From positions 124,001-188,000 of the forward strand of contig JBMDXQ010000006.1 of the NCBI GenBank assembly GCA_048594975.1: 64,000 nucleotides of DNA. The letters are read 5' to 3'. Within the stretch, counting starts at the first letter, position 1, and each line of letters starts with the position of its first letter. The notes below the pieces were generated by a model. That model was not told the origin of the DNA and did no database searches. It saw only the letters and a list, made by a program, of their open reading frames with translations. The stretch is from JBMDXB01 sp048594975 (GTDB lineage: Bacteria; Acidobacteriota; Vicinamibacteria; Vicinamibacterales; 2-12-FULL-66-21). The position numbers were made by a program, and so were the translations under genes. Shown here in pieces: positions 33,577 to 42,538 of this stretch.

Positions 33577-34887
33577 ATGAAAGTGCTCGTCGCGGACAAG
33601 TTCGAGCGGTCCGGCCTCGACGGCCTCAAGACCGCCGGCTGCGAGGTCGTCTACGACGCGGACCTGAAGGAGCAGGCACTGGTTGCCGCGCTGGGCCAGA
33701 CGAAGGCCGAGGTGCTCATCGTGCGCAGCACCAAGGTCACTGCGTCGATGCTCGACACGGGTCACCTGTCGCTGCTCGTGCGTGCCGGGGCGGGCTACGA
33801 CAACATCGATGTCCAGGCGGCGTCGGCGCGCGGCATCTACGTCGCGAACTGTCCGGGGAAGAACTCGGTCGCGGTCGCCGAACTCGCCTTCGGTCTGATC
33901 CTCGCACTCGATCGCCGCATCCCGGACAACGTGGCCGAGCTGCGCGCCGGCAGATGGAACAAGAAGGAGTACTCGAAGGCGCGCGGCCTGCACGGCCGCA
34001 CTCTCGGGCTGCTCGGCTTCGGCAACATCGGGCAGGAGATGGCGCGGCGGGCGCAGGCGTTCGGGATGCACCTGGCGATCTGGAGCGAGATCGGCGTCGA
34101 GGTCGATCGCAGCGGCCTGCCGATCGACATGCCGCTGCTCGTTCGGCTGCGCCCCTCCTCGGGGTTTCCCGTCGAGCCCTTCGCCGAGGTCTGCGCGTCG
34201 CCCGAGGAGGCGGCCGGGAAGTCCGACGTGCTGAGCGTGCACGTCGGCCTGAACGAGCGCACCCGCGGGCTGGTGAACGCCGACGTGCTCAACCGGCTGA
34301 AGCCGGGGTCGTTCTTCGTCAACACGGCGCGTGCCGAGATCGTCGACTACGCCGCGCTCGCCGTCGCGGTGAAGGAGCGGAACTTGCGCGTAGCGCTCGA
34401 CGTGTACGCGAAGGAGCCGTCGACGCCGGTCGCGGAGTTCGCCGACGCGCTGATCTCGATGCCGAACGTCTACGGGACGCATCACATCGGCGCGTCCACC
34501 GACCAGGCGCAGGAGGCCATCGCCGCCGAGACGGTGCGCATCGTCAAGGCCTACCGCGACACCGGCCGCGTGCCCAACGTGGTGAACCTGTCGCGGCAGA
34601 CGCCCGCGACCCACGTGCTGGTCGTGCGCCACCGCGACCGCCCCGGCGTGCTCGCCACGATCTTCGACGTGCTCCGCGACGCCACGGTCAACGTGCAGGA
34701 GACCGAGAACATCGTGTTCAGCGGCGCCGAGGCGGCCGTCGTCCGCATCAACCTCGATGCCGAGCCCAAGGACACGCTGCTGCGCATCCTCAAGAACAGC
34801 AATCCGAACATCATCGACGTATCGGTCGTGCCGCTGGCGGCGCCCGCCGCGTCGTACCAGCTCGCCCGATCCCAGAGCACCTGGTAG
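33577..34887 (+). CDS. serA: D-3-phosphoglycerate dehydrogenase
   Basis: A protein of 436 residues that catalyses the first step of serine synthesis (3-phosphoglycerate to 3-phosphohydroxypyruvate). The NAD motif GLLGFGNIGQEMA, the substrate/catalytic segment FFVNTARAEIVDY and the catalytic His in GTHHIGAST are present. A C-terminal ACT domain (VVRHRDRPGVLATIFDVL, to the end) suggests feedback control by serine. GAGGGGG lies 5 nt before the ATG. It sits between DUF1015 and serC in one operon. Confidence 0.95.
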   Translation: MKVLVADKFERSGLDGLKTAGCEVVYDADLKEQALVAALGQTKAEVLIVRSTKVTASMLDTGHLSLLVRAGAGYDNIDVQAASARGIYVANCPGKNSVAVAELAFGLILALDRRIPDNVAELRAGRWNKKEYSKARGLHGRTLGLLGFGNIGQEMARRAQAFGMHLAIWSEIGVEVDRSGLPIDMPLLVRLRPSSGFPVEPFAEVCASPEEAAGKSDVLSVHVGLNERTRGLVNADVLNRLKPGSFFVNTARAEIVDYAALAVAVKERNLRVALDVYAKEPSTPVAEFADALISMPNVYGTHHIGASTDQAQEAIAAETVRIVKAYRDTGRVPNVVNLSRQTPATHVLVVRHRDRPGVLATIFDVLRDATVNVQETENIVFSGAEAAVVRINLDAEPKDTLLRILKNSNPNIIDVSVVPLAAPAASYQLARSQSTW

Positions 34888-34898
34888 GAGACGCATTC

Positions 34899-35996
34899 AT
34901 GGCGACTACGACGACTGCCCGTATCTTCAATTTCTCCGCCGGCCCGGCCGTCCTCCCCGTCGTCGTCCTCGAGGAAGCGCAGCGCGACCTGCTGTCGCTT
35001 CCCGGCGTCGGCATGTCGATCCTCGAGATCAGCCACCGCTGCAGGCCGTTCGACGAGATCATCCAGGGCTGCGAAGCCGACATTCGTGCCCTCGCCGGAG
35101 TGCCGGACGGTTACCACGTCCTGTTCCTCCAGGGCGGTGCGAGCCTGCAGTTCTCCATGGTGCCGATGAACCTGCTGCCGCCCGGCGCGTCGGCCGACTA
35201 CATCGTGACCGGCACCTGGTCGGAGAAGGCGCTGAAGGAAGCGAAGCGCGTCGGCACGGTCAAGGTGGCCGCCTCGACGGCCGGTGAGAGCTTCAAGCGG
35301 ATTCCGCAGCAGGGTGAGCTGACACTCGATCCGAACGCCGCCTACGTCCACTACACGACGAACAACACGATCTACGGCACCGAGTTCCACTACGTCCCGG
35401 ACGTCGGGACCGTCCCGCTCGTCGCGGACACCTCGTCCGACATGTTCAGCCGGCCGATCGACGTCTCCAGGTACGCGCTGATTTACGCCGGCGCGCAGAA
35501 GAACCTGGCCCCCGCCGGCGTGACCCTGGTCATCGTTCGCGAGGACATGGTGCAGCGCACGCCCGGGACGCTGCCGACGATGCTGCAGTACTCGGTGCAC
35601 GCGGAGAACAGGTCGCTCTACAACACGCCGCCGGTGTTCGCGATCTACGTCATGCGCCTGGTCATCCGGTGGCTCCTGGCCAACGGCGGGCTGCGGGCGA
35701 TGGAAGAGCGCAACGTCCGCAAGGCCCGCGCGCTCTACGCCGAGATCGATCGCACCGGCTACTACCGCGGGCACGCGGAGAAGGACAGCCGCTCGAACAT
35801 GAACGTGACGTTCCGGCTGCCCAGCGAAGAGCTGGAGAAGAAGTTCGTCAAGGAAGCGACCGCGGCCGGGCTCGACGGCCTCAAGGGTCACCGCTCCGTC
35901 GGTGGTCTGCGCGCCTCGATCTACAACGCGTTCCCGGAGCCGGGCATCGACACCCTCGTGCAGTTCATGCAGGAGTTCGAGCGCCGCAACGGCTAG
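34899..35996 (+). CDS. serC: Phosphoserine aminotransferase
   Basis: A protein of 365 residues, the usual length of SerC. It opens with IFNFSAGPAVLP, and the PLP Lys lies in AGAQKNLAPAGVTLV. The C-terminus GHRSVGGLRASIYNA is the family signature. It transfers the amino group from glutamate to phosphohydroxypyruvate, the step after SerA. The ATG is 11 nt after the serA stop with GGAG in between. A heptamer hairpin element directly follows the stop. Confidence 0.96.
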   Translation: MATTTTARIFNFSAGPAVLPVVVLEEAQRDLLSLPGVGMSILEISHRCRPFDEIIQGCEADIRALAGVPDGYHVLFLQGGASLQFSMVPMNLLPPGASADYIVTGTWSEKALKEAKRVGTVKVAASTAGESFKRIPQQGELTLDPNAAYVHYTTNNTIYGTEFHYVPDVGTVPLVADTSSDMFSRPIDVSRYALIYAGAQKNLAPAGVTLVIVREDMVQRTPGTLPTMLQYSVHAENRSLYNTPPVFAIYVMRLVIRWLLANGGLRAMEERNVRKARALYAEIDRTGYYRGHAEKDSRSNMNVTFRLPSEELEKKFVKEATAAGLDGLKGHRSVGGLRASIYNAFPEPGIDTLVQFMQEFERRNG

Positions 35997-36010
35997 CAAG
36001 GCTCTGAGAA

Positions 36011-36074
36011 TTCCCAGTCCCCGACTCCCAACTCCCTATTGCCCGGGAACGGGCCGGTGGGGTTGGGAGTCGAC
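36011..36074. repeat. Heptamer-repeat hairpin element (TCCCNA type)
   Basis: Left arm: heptamers TTCCCAG, TCCCCGA, CTCCCAA, CTCCCTA (36011-36038). The right arm GGTTGGGAGTCG (36061-36072) pairs with CGACTCCCAACT. An inner GCCC/GGGC stem sits in the loop. It starts 15 nt after the serC stop and is likely the operon terminator or an mRNA 3' stabiliser. Confidence 0.75.
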
Positions 36075-36108
36075 ACGCGACGCTCCCGGACGTCTCCCTT
36101 CTTCCTCC

Positions 36109-36164
36109 TTACAGAACTCTTACAAACGGGTGCCCGGGCGGTACACAAGTCTTACAAACGGCCG
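36109..36164 (+). promoter_or_regulatory. Direct repeats upstream of desaturase, OmpR/PhoB-box-like
   Basis: TTACAGAACTC (36109-36119) and TTACAAACGGG (36120-36130) are 11-nt direct repeats in tandem. A third TTACAAACGG starts at 36152. The block TCTTACAAACGG occurs twice, 32 nt apart. An 11-nt period is the hallmark of OmpR/PhoB-type binding boxes. The last copy lies where a -35 box would be relative to TAAGTT at 36178. The regulator is unknown; an OmpR-type response regulator is encoded 2 kb downstream. Confidence 0.5.
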
Positions 36165-36216
36165 CGCGCCCTCCTGCTAAGTTGATCGTCTCTGCGTCGC
36201 GCGAAGGAGTGTGGTC

Positions 36217-37089
36217 GTGTCCACGTCGTCGATGATTCGCACCAGCCTGAGGGTCGATTACTCGCTCACCACGATGAACCGGGTCACGGCCGGGGTGGTG
36301 ATGCTGTTCCACGTCGGGGCGGTCGCCGCGCTGTGGTTTACCTCGTGGACCAACGTCATCGTGGCGCTCGCGCTGCACTGGCTGGCGGTCGGCCTCGGCA
36401 TCAGCCTGGGCTATCACCGCCTGCACACGCATCGCGGCTACAAGACGTCCAGGGCCTTCGAGTACTTTCTCGCGATCTGCGGCACCCTTACCCTGGAAGG
36501 GGGGCCGATCTTCTGGGTCGCGACCCACCGCGTCCATCACCAGCACTCCGATCATGACGGGGATCCGCACACGCCGCACGACGGCGGCTTCTGGGCGCAC
36601 GTCGGATGGATCCTCTTCGGCCACACGCGCCACAACAACACCGTACTGATGTCGAAGTACGCGCCCGACCTCGGCGCCGATCCCTTCTACCGCTGGTTGA
36701 ACAGCTACCACTACGTGCCGCTGATCCTGCTCGGGATCGTCCTGCTGGCGGTCGGCGGCTGGGGGATGGTGCTCTGGGGCATCGCGCTGCGCGTCACCGT
36801 CGGGCTGCACGCCACCTGGCTGGTGAACTCGGCGACGCACATGTGGGGCAGCCGGCGCTTCCCCACCCGCGACGACTCGAAGAACAGCTGGTGGGTCGCG
36901 CTGCTGACCTTCGGCGAAGGCTGGCACAACAACCACCACGCGCATCCCGTGTCGGCGCGGCACGGCCTCGCCTGGTACGAGTTCGACGTCAGCTGGATCA
37001 CGCTGAAGGCACTCCGCGCCCTGGGCGTCGTGCGCGAGCTCAAGGCGGCGAAGATCCACCAGCCCGTCGCAATCCGCGAAGCGGCGTAA
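36217..37089 (+). CDS. Membrane fatty acid (acyl-CoA/acyl-lipid) desaturase
   Basis: A protein of 290 residues. The three His boxes of the membrane di-iron desaturases are present: HRLHTH, HRVHHQH and HNNHH (in EGWHNNHHAHP). Four membrane helices lie in two pairs. It introduces a double bond into fatty acyl chains using O2 and reducing power, so an aerobic lifestyle is implied. I prefer the GTG at 36217 because AGGAG lies 7 nt upstream; a GTG at 36211 is also in frame. Tandem TTACA repeats upstream suggest regulated expression. Confidence 0.93.
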   Translation: MSTSSMIRTSLRVDYSLTTMNRVTAGVVMLFHVGAVAALWFTSWTNVIVALALHWLAVGLGISLGYHRLHTHRGYKTSRAFEYFLAICGTLTLEGGPIFWVATHRVHHQHSDHDGDPHTPHDGGFWAHVGWILFGHTRHNNTVLMSKYAPDLGADPFYRWLNSYHYVPLILLGIVLLAVGGWGMVLWGIALRVTVGLHATWLVNSATHMWGSRRFPTRDDSKNSWWVALLTFGEGWHNNHHAHPVSARHGLAWYEFDVSWITLKALRALGVVRELKAAKIHQPVAIREAA

Positions 37090-37258
37090 GACAGCATTTC
37101 TGATCCGCAGTGCGCGTGGCGCCCCGCGTCCTTCTGTGCGCCGGGGCGTCACCCCCGGCGCTGCCACGGCGCACCGTCGGGCCCCGCGGCGGCTGAGGGC
37201 TCTCACCCGCTCACGCTCGCTTCGCTCGGCGGAGGGCGATCTCTTTCGTCCGTTCGGG

Positions 37259-37264
37259 TATCCT
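37259..37264 (+). promoter_or_regulatory. -10-like box, histidine kinase operon
   Basis: TATCCT ends 7 nt before the kinase ATG at 37272, consistent with a leaderless mRNA. The 182 nt between the desaturase stop and this kinase hold GC-rich inverted repeats (37120-37170) that may terminate the desaturase transcript. Confidence 0.45.
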
Positions 37265-37271
37265 CATCTGG

Positions 37272-38192
37272 ATGATTGCCGGCCGCCGCCGAGCGGTGGT
37301 CTTCTTCACCGTCCTCGGCATCTGCCTCGTCGCCATCGCGGTCACGCTGAACGTCATCTGGACCGTGGTCAACTGGCGCCAGGGCGTCCTCGTCGCACTG
37401 GGCATCATCTTCTTCCTCCTCATCATCGCCGGCATGGTCCTCAACACCATCTTCCTGGTGCGCGAGATCCGGCGGAACGAGCAGCACGACGCGTTCATCA
37501 ACGCGGTCACCCACGAGCTGAAGACGCCGATCGCCTCGATCCGGCTCTACCTGCAGACGCTGCAGACGCGCGAGGTCAGCGATGCGAAACGGCTCGAGTT
37601 CTATCGCGTGATGCTGGAGGATAGCGACCGGCTGTTGCGCACCATCGAGCAGGTGCTGCGCGCCGGGAGCACCGCCTCGCCGTTCCGGCGCGTGCCACGT
37701 ACTCCCGTCGATCTGCGCGAGGTCGCGCGCGAGTGCGTCGACCTCGCCCGGACTCGCTTTCACCTCGCGCCCGACGCGCTCAGCTACGACGAGCGGCTGC
37801 GTAGCGGGCCGGCGATCGTCCTGGGTGATGCCGACGAGCTGAAGACCGCGGTTTCGAACCTCATCGACAACGCCATCAAGTACTCACCGGAACACCTGCA
37901 GATACGGGTGGTCGTGGACGAGGCGGAAGACGGGCGTCTCGCCGTGCGGGTCACCGACAACGGGATCGGCATCTCGCCCGAGGAGTTGAAGCGGATTTTC
38001 CGGCGGTTCTATCGCATCCCGGCGAGCGTGGCGATGCGCGTCAAGGGCAGCGGGCTCGGCCTGTTCATCGTCCGGTCGGTCGCGCGGAAGCACGGCGGGC
38101 GCGCCTTCGCCGAGAGCGCCGGGACGGGACGCGGCAGCACGTTCACGATCCTCCTTCCACGGGCGCGGGCGCCGGCGCCGGCGCAGGGGTAA
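37272..38192 (+). CDS. Sensor histidine kinase (PhoR-like)
   Basis: A protein of 306 residues with two membrane helices (about 10-28 and 38-58) and almost no extracytoplasmic loop between them, so it probably senses a membrane or intracellular signal. HisKA H-box AVTHELKTPIASIRLYL; HATPase N-box NLIDNAIKYS, G1 DNGIGIS and G2 GSGLGLFIV are intact. It is followed after 3 nt by its response regulator. The family phosphorylates the partner Asp. Confidence 0.94.
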   Translation: MIAGRRRAVVFFTVLGICLVAIAVTLNVIWTVVNWRQGVLVALGIIFFLLIIAGMVLNTIFLVREIRRNEQHDAFINAVTHELKTPIASIRLYLQTLQTREVSDAKRLEFYRVMLEDSDRLLRTIEQVLRAGSTASPFRRVPRTPVDLREVARECVDLARTRFHLAPDALSYDERLRSGPAIVLGDADELKTAVSNLIDNAIKYSPEHLQIRVVVDEAEDGRLAVRVTDNGIGISPEELKRIFRRFYRIPASVAMRVKGSGLGLFIVRSVARKHGGRAFAESAGTGRGSTFTILLPRARAPAPAQG

Positions 38193-38195
38193 GCA

Positions 38196-38894
38196 GTGAA
38201 GCGGGTACTCATCGTCGAGGACGAGCAGCACCTGGCCGACGGCCTGCGGTTCAACCTCGAGGCCGAGGGCTACGTCGCCAACGTCGTCGATTCCGGCGAG
38301 GCGGCGCTGGCGCGCCTGCTCGACCGGACCAGAGAGCCGTTCGACCTCGTCGTGCTGGACGTGATGCTGCCCGGCAAGGACGGGTTCGCGGTCGCCGCGG
38401 AGCTGCGGGGCGCGCGCGTGTTCGTTCCCGTGCTGATGCTGACCGCCCGCGGACGCCCGGAAGACGTGCTGAAGGGCTTTGCCTCCGGCGCCGACGACTA
38501 CCTGCCGAAGCCGGCCGAACTCGCCATCCTGCTGGCGCGCGTCGGCAGCCTGCTCAGGCGCTCCGACTGGATGCGACGCGCGCAGGACGTCTTCAGCTTC
38601 GCCGGCAGGACCATCGACTTCGACGCGCTGGAGCTCAGGGTCGACGATCGGGTCCTGCCGCTGACGCTGATGGAGGCAAACCTGCTGCGCTACCTGATCA
38701 CGCACGAGGGGAAGGCGGTCTCGCGCGCCTCGATGCTCGAGGACGTCTGGGGCGTGCGCGAGGACACCGACACCCGCGCCATCGACAACTTCATCGTGCG
38801 GCTCCGTCGCTACATCGAGCGCGACCCGTCGCGGCCGAGGCACCTGCTGACCGTCCGCGGCGTCGGATACCGTTTCATCGCGAACCCGGCATGA
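38196..38894 (+). CDS. OmpR-family response regulator
   Basis: A protein of 232 residues from a GTG. Receiver domain with acidic pair (IVEDEQHL), phospho-acceptor Asp in VVLDVMLPGKDG, Thr in MLTARG and Lys in DYLPKPAE. A C-terminal winged helix ends TVRGVGYRFI. It pairs with the kinase just upstream and overlaps the TonB receptor start (ATGA), so the receptor is cotranscribed and possibly a target or signal input. It is a candidate regulator of the 11-nt repeats upstream of the desaturase (inference). Confidence 0.95.
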   Translation: MKRVLIVEDEQHLADGLRFNLEAEGYVANVVDSGEAALARLLDRTREPFDLVVLDVMLPGKDGFAVAAELRGARVFVPVLMLTARGRPEDVLKGFASGADDYLPKPAELAILLARVGSLLRRSDWMRRAQDVFSFAGRTIDFDALELRVDDRVLPLTLMEANLLRYLITHEGKAVSRASMLEDVWGVREDTDTRAIDNFIVRLRRYIERDPSRPRHLLTVRGVGYRFIANPA

Positions 38895-41062
38895 TGCTGC
38901 CCGCCTGGCTCGCGGCGGCCGCTCTCGTCCTGTCGATGCAGGGCGCGCCGGCCGCATCGCCCGTCGCCGGCGTCGTCGTCGACGCGACCGGCGCGCCGCT
39001 GGCGGGCGCGCGGATCCGCACGCGGCCGGCGTCCGCCGAGACGACGACGCGCGGCGACGGAACGTTCGAGCTGGCGGGGGTGGCGTCGGCGATCGTGCTG
39101 GTCATCTCGGCGCCCGGACATGCCGACCTGGTGGCGCCGCTCGACCTCGCCGCCGCCGCGCGCCAGCGCTTCGTGCTGCAGCCGAGAGGCATCGCGGAGC
39201 GGATCACGGTCACCGCCGGCGCCGCGGGCCGCGTGACGACGCCCGGCAGTGCAACAGTGCTCGACCGCGGCGCCATCGCGGCGTCTCCGGGGCTCACGGT
39301 CGACGAGCGCCTGCGCTCGGTGCCCGGTTTCAGCCTCTTCCGGCGCTCGTCATCGCGCGTCGCCAATCCCACCACGCAGGGCGTGACGCTGCGCGGACTC
39401 TCCGGATCGGGCGCGAGCCGGACCGCGGTCTTTGCCGACGGCAGCCCGGTCAACGATCCGTTCGGCGGCTGGGTCTACTGGAACAGGATTCCGCTCGTCG
39501 CGATCGATCGAATCGAGGTGGCGCGCGGCGGCTCGAGCGACCTGCACGGCAGCGATGCCATGGGCGGCGCGATCCGGATCGAGACCGCGTCCCGCGGCGC
39601 GTCGCTGCTCGTCGAGGGCGGGACGCACGGTACCGCGCGGCTGTCCGCATTCGGCGCCGGCCGGTGGCGGCAGTTGCGCGGCGGCGCCGCGCTGGAACGG
39701 TCCGTGACCGACGGCTTCGTGATCGTCGCACCCGAGGCACGCGGCGGGATTGACGTCGAGGCCAGTTCGCGGCACACGACCGGCTTTGCCGGCCTGGGCG
39801 GGCCGCTCTCGTCGGAGGTGTCGGCCGACGTGCGCGGCAGCTATTTCACGGAGCGCCGCGGCAACGGGACGCCGTTCCAGGCGAACGCCACCCTGCTCCG
39901 ACACGGCACCGCCTCGGCGCGCGGCTCGGTGGCCGGCAACGTGTGGACGGCGCGCGCGATGCTGTCGTCGCAGGATTACGACCAGACCTTCAGCCAGGTG
40001 CTGCCGGACCGGGCCACCGAGCGGCCGACGAGCGTTCAGCACGTGGAGGTCATGGCACGCGACGCCGCGTTCGAGTGGCTGAGACCGCACGCGCGTGGCG
40101 CGATCCTGGCTGGTGGGTCCACCCGCCACGTCGATGCTCCGCTGGCCGACACCGCGCTGCCGGCGGGCACCGTGACTGCCACCGACGCAAGGCAGCGCAC
40201 GCACGCGGCGTTCGTACAGGCCACCGGGTCGGCCGGGCGTGCCACCATCGGCGCCGGCATGCGCGGCGAGTTCTGGCGGTCGCGACGCGCCGACGGCTCG
40301 GACGCGCGCGCGGAGACCTTCCTGGTGCCGCGCGCATCGCTCGCGTTCCGCGCCGGCGACGCGCTCGCGCTCCGCGCCGCCTACCAGGACGGCTACCGGT
40401 CGCCCACCGTCAACGAGCTGTACCGCGACTTTCGCGTCGGCAGCGTCCTCACCCGTGCCAATGCCGCGCTCGGCCCGGAGCGGGCCCGCGGCTGGGAGGC
40501 CGCGGCGCTGGTGACGCGGCCGTGGCTGGGCGCACGCGCCGCCTTCTTCTGGACGATCGTCGATGATGCGATCGTGAACGTGACGCTGCTTCCGGGAGCG
40601 ACAATCGTCCGGCAGCGGCAGAACGCCGGCCGCATCCGTGCTCGCGGCCTCGAGATCGAGTCGGACTTGCGCCTCACCTCCGGCCTGGCTCTCACCGCGG
40701 CGTGCGCCATCATCGACTCCACCTTCACGCGCGGCGCCGGCCTCGAAGGTCTTCGAGTGCCGCAGGTGCCCCGCTTCCAGGCGTCGGCGGGGTTCCGGGG
40801 CAGCTGGGCGCGCGCGACCGCGGCGCTGGAGTGGCGCTTCATCGGCCGGCAGTTCGATGACGATCGCAACACGCCCGAGTTCCTGCTCGCTCGATCGTCG
40901 ATCGCAGACATGAAGGTCGCCTGGCGCGCCGGTCGCGGTGTCGAGCTCTTCGCCGCCATGGAGAACGCGTTCGACGAAGCCCCGGAGGTGGGCCGCACGC
41001 CATTCGTCACGCTGGGACTGCCGCGGACGTTCCGCGCGGGAGTGCGCTGGGACCTTCGCTGA
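38891..41062 (+). CDS. TonB-dependent outer-membrane receptor
   Basis: A protein of 723 residues. Signal peptide, then a carboxypeptidase-regulatory-like domain (about 24-100, PVAGVVVDATGAPLAGARI), plug domain (ERITVTAGA, GVTLRGLSGSGASRTAVFADGSPV, IDRIEVARGG) and a beta-barrel to the C-terminal aromatic/Arg end (FRAGVRWDLR). The family imports siderophores, cobalamin, sugars or oligomers with TonB energy. The ligand cannot be told. The ATG overlaps the response regulator stop. Convergent with pcnB, with a hairpin in the gap. Confidence 0.92.
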   Translation: MMLPAWLAAAALVLSMQGAPAASPVAGVVVDATGAPLAGARIRTRPASAETTTRGDGTFELAGVASAIVLVISAPGHADLVAPLDLAAAARQRFVLQPRGIAERITVTAGAAGRVTTPGSATVLDRGAIAASPGLTVDERLRSVPGFSLFRRSSSRVANPTTQGVTLRGLSGSGASRTAVFADGSPVNDPFGGWVYWNRIPLVAIDRIEVARGGSSDLHGSDAMGGAIRIETASRGASLLVEGGTHGTARLSAFGAGRWRQLRGGAALERSVTDGFVIVAPEARGGIDVEASSRHTTGFAGLGGPLSSEVSADVRGSYFTERRGNGTPFQANATLLRHGTASARGSVAGNVWTARAMLSSQDYDQTFSQVLPDRATERPTSVQHVEVMARDAAFEWLRPHARGAILAGGSTRHVDAPLADTALPAGTVTATDARQRTHAAFVQATGSAGRATIGAGMRGEFWRSRRADGSDARAETFLVPRASLAFRAGDALALRAAYQDGYRSPTVNELYRDFRVGSVLTRANAALGPERARGWEAAALVTRPWLGARAAFFWTIVDDAIVNVTLLPGATIVRQRQNAGRIRARGLEIESDLRLTSGLALTAACAIIDSTFTRGAGLEGLRVPQVPRFQASAGFRGSWARATAALEWRFIGRQFDDDRNTPEFLLARSSIADMKVAWRAGRGVELFAAMENAFDEAPEVGRTPFVTLGLPRTFRAGVRWDLR

Positions 41063-41069
41063 GCGCGGT

Positions 41070-41085
41070 GGGTAGGGAGCTACCC
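41070..41085. terminator. Short hairpin between convergent genes
   Basis: GGGTAG (41070-41075) and CTACCC (41080-41085) form a six-pair stem with loop GGAG. It lies in the 17-nt gap between the TonB receptor and pcnB stops and covers the pcnB stop codon. It may serve both strands, though there is no U-tract. Confidence 0.4.
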
Positions 41086-42441
41086 TTCCCGGGTTGCAGG
41101 AGCGCGGCGTCGCCGGCGCCGGCGGCGCCGGCGCCGAAACTCCGCAGCCTGGGCATCGGGCTGCACCTGCGGATGCGCAACCGGATGCGCGTGGTGGTGG
41201 ACCGACACCGGGTGCGCGTGCAGTTCGTGCCAGTGCGCGACGACGTCCGGCCGCCCGCCGTGGATGGCGAGCCAGGTCAGCGCCTCGTGCACGGCCGCGC
41301 GGTGGAGCAGGCCGCGCTGCACGCGGTACGGCGCCTGGAGGTCCATCAGCCTCGGCTGCAGCGCGAGGATCTGCTGCAGCCGCTCAAGGTCGCGGCGCGC
41401 GATCGGGAGCAACCCGAGCTCGACGCGCCGCTCGAGCGGATCGGCAGCGAAACGCTGGCGCCGGCCGGCGAGGCCGAGCGGCACGAGCAGCGTGCCCGCA
41501 AGGATCGCGTTGGTCAACGATTCGGGCGCGGCCTCGAAGCACGCGCGGTACCGATCGAGCGCCGCGATGGACCGCCACAGCGCCTCGGCGTCCACGACCA
41601 GCTCCGGCGAGATCTCCTTCAGCAGCCCCGTTGCCCGCAGCTGCCGGAACGCCTCCTCGGCGTGGCCGGAACGCAGGATCTTGTAATACTCCTCGATGAG
41701 CCGGGCCGGCGCGCTCTTCGCGATCTCGTGCCTGTGCATCGCGATCGCCTCGAGGATCGGCTCGTCGATGGTGAACTGCAGCCGGGCTGCGAGCACCACC
41801 GCGCGCAGCATCCTCACCGGATCCTCGAGGAACCGGATCTCCGGGTCGCCGATGCAGCGGATGAGCCGTGCCTCGAGATCGCACAGCCCGTCGACGTAGT
41901 CGATGATCGAGAACGTGCCGATGTCGTAGAACAGCGCGTTCACCGTGAAGTCGCGCCGGAAAGCGTCCTCCTCGGGCGTGCCGTAGGTGTTGTCGCGGTG
42001 AATGAGGTGGTCGCCCGCGCGCCGCCGCGGCGTGTGGGCGGCGTCGGGTTCCGGCGGCATTGCCTGGTCGGGCGGAATCACGTCGGCCGGCGTCGCCAGC
42101 GCCGCTTCCTCTTCCGGCGTCAGCTCCGTCGGCCGTACCTGCCGGCGGAAGGTCGCGACCTCGATGGTCTTCGTGCCGAACTTGACGTGCGCCAGCCTGA
42201 ACCGGCGTCCGATGATCCAGCAGTTGCGGAAGATCTTCTTGACCTGGTGCGGGTGGGCGGAGGTGCCGATGTCGAAGTCCTTGGGACGGCGTCCGAGCAG
42301 CAGATCGCGGACGCTGCCGCCCACCAGATACGCGATGTAATTGTGCTCGTGGAGCCGGTAAAGAACCTTGAGTGCGTCGGGATCGATGTCGCGCCGGGAG
42401 ATGGTGTGCGAGGAACGGGGAACGAGCGTCGGTTCCGCCAT
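41080..42441 (-). CDS. pcnB: Poly(A) polymerase / CCA-adding-type nucleotidyltransferase
   Basis: A protein of 453 residues. Class II nucleotidyltransferase head: YLVGGSVRDLLLGRRPKDFDIGT with the catalytic DxD, FRRDFTVNALFYD, and the neck EDPVRMLRAVVLAARLQF. The PcnB-like inserted loop and R-rich C-terminal tail (HHHAHP, then a run of 11 Arg) favour poly(A) polymerase over the CCA enzyme, but CCA addition cannot be excluded. The tail is encoded by a GCC/GGC-rich simple repeat. A perfect TATAAT lies 8 nt before the ATG. Confidence 0.88.
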   Translation of the reverse strand: MAEPTLVPRSSHTISRRDIDPDALKVLYRLHEHNYIAYLVGGSVRDLLLGRRPKDFDIGTSAHPHQVKKIFRNCWIIGRRFRLAHVKFGTKTIEVATFRRQVRPTELTPEEEAALATPADVIPPDQAMPPEPDAAHTPRRRAGDHLIHRDNTYGTPEEDAFRRDFTVNALFYDIGTFSIIDYVDGLCDLEARLIRCIGDPEIRFLEDPVRMLRAVVLAARLQFTIDEPILEAIAMHRHEIAKSAPARLIEEYYKILRSGHAEEAFRQLRATGLLKEISPELVVDAEALWRSIAALDRYRACFEAAPESLTNAILAGTLLVPLGLAGRRQRFAADPLERRVELGLLPIARRDLERLQQILALQPRLMDLQAPYRVQRGLLHRAAVHEALTWLAIHGGRPDVVAHWHELHAHPVSVHHHAHPVAHPQVQPDAQAAEFRRRRRRRRRRRAPATREG

Positions 42442-42449
42442 CGACCCGG

Positions 42450-42455
42450 ATTATA
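42450..42455 (-). promoter_or_regulatory. -10 box of pcnB
   Basis: Perfect TATAAT on the minus strand, ending 8 nt before the pcnB ATG at 42441. The predicted mRNA is leaderless. It is divergent from the promoter at 42526. Confidence 0.6.
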
Positions 42456-42525
42456 GCATCATTCGTCGCGCTGCCGCGACTAAGTCGCTTATTACCAGTG
42501 GTTTATCGCTCTCAGGCGCGTGTGC

Positions 42526-42531
42526 TACCAT
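42526..42531 (+). promoter_or_regulatory. -10-like box of hypothetical gene 42539
   Basis: TACCAT, 7 nt before the ATG at 42539 and preceded by TGTGC (extended -10 like). It fits the leaderless pattern. Confidence 0.45.
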
Positions 42532-42538
42532 CGCGCGC

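Noticed and set aside
32164..34896. 910-codon open frame on the minus strand
   Set aside because: It is antisense to DUF1015 and serA, which have complete family matches. Long antisense frames are common at this GC content.
41105..41140. GCC/GGC simple repeat as a separate repeat element
   Set aside because: It encodes the Arg-rich tail of PcnB and is better treated as part of that gene.
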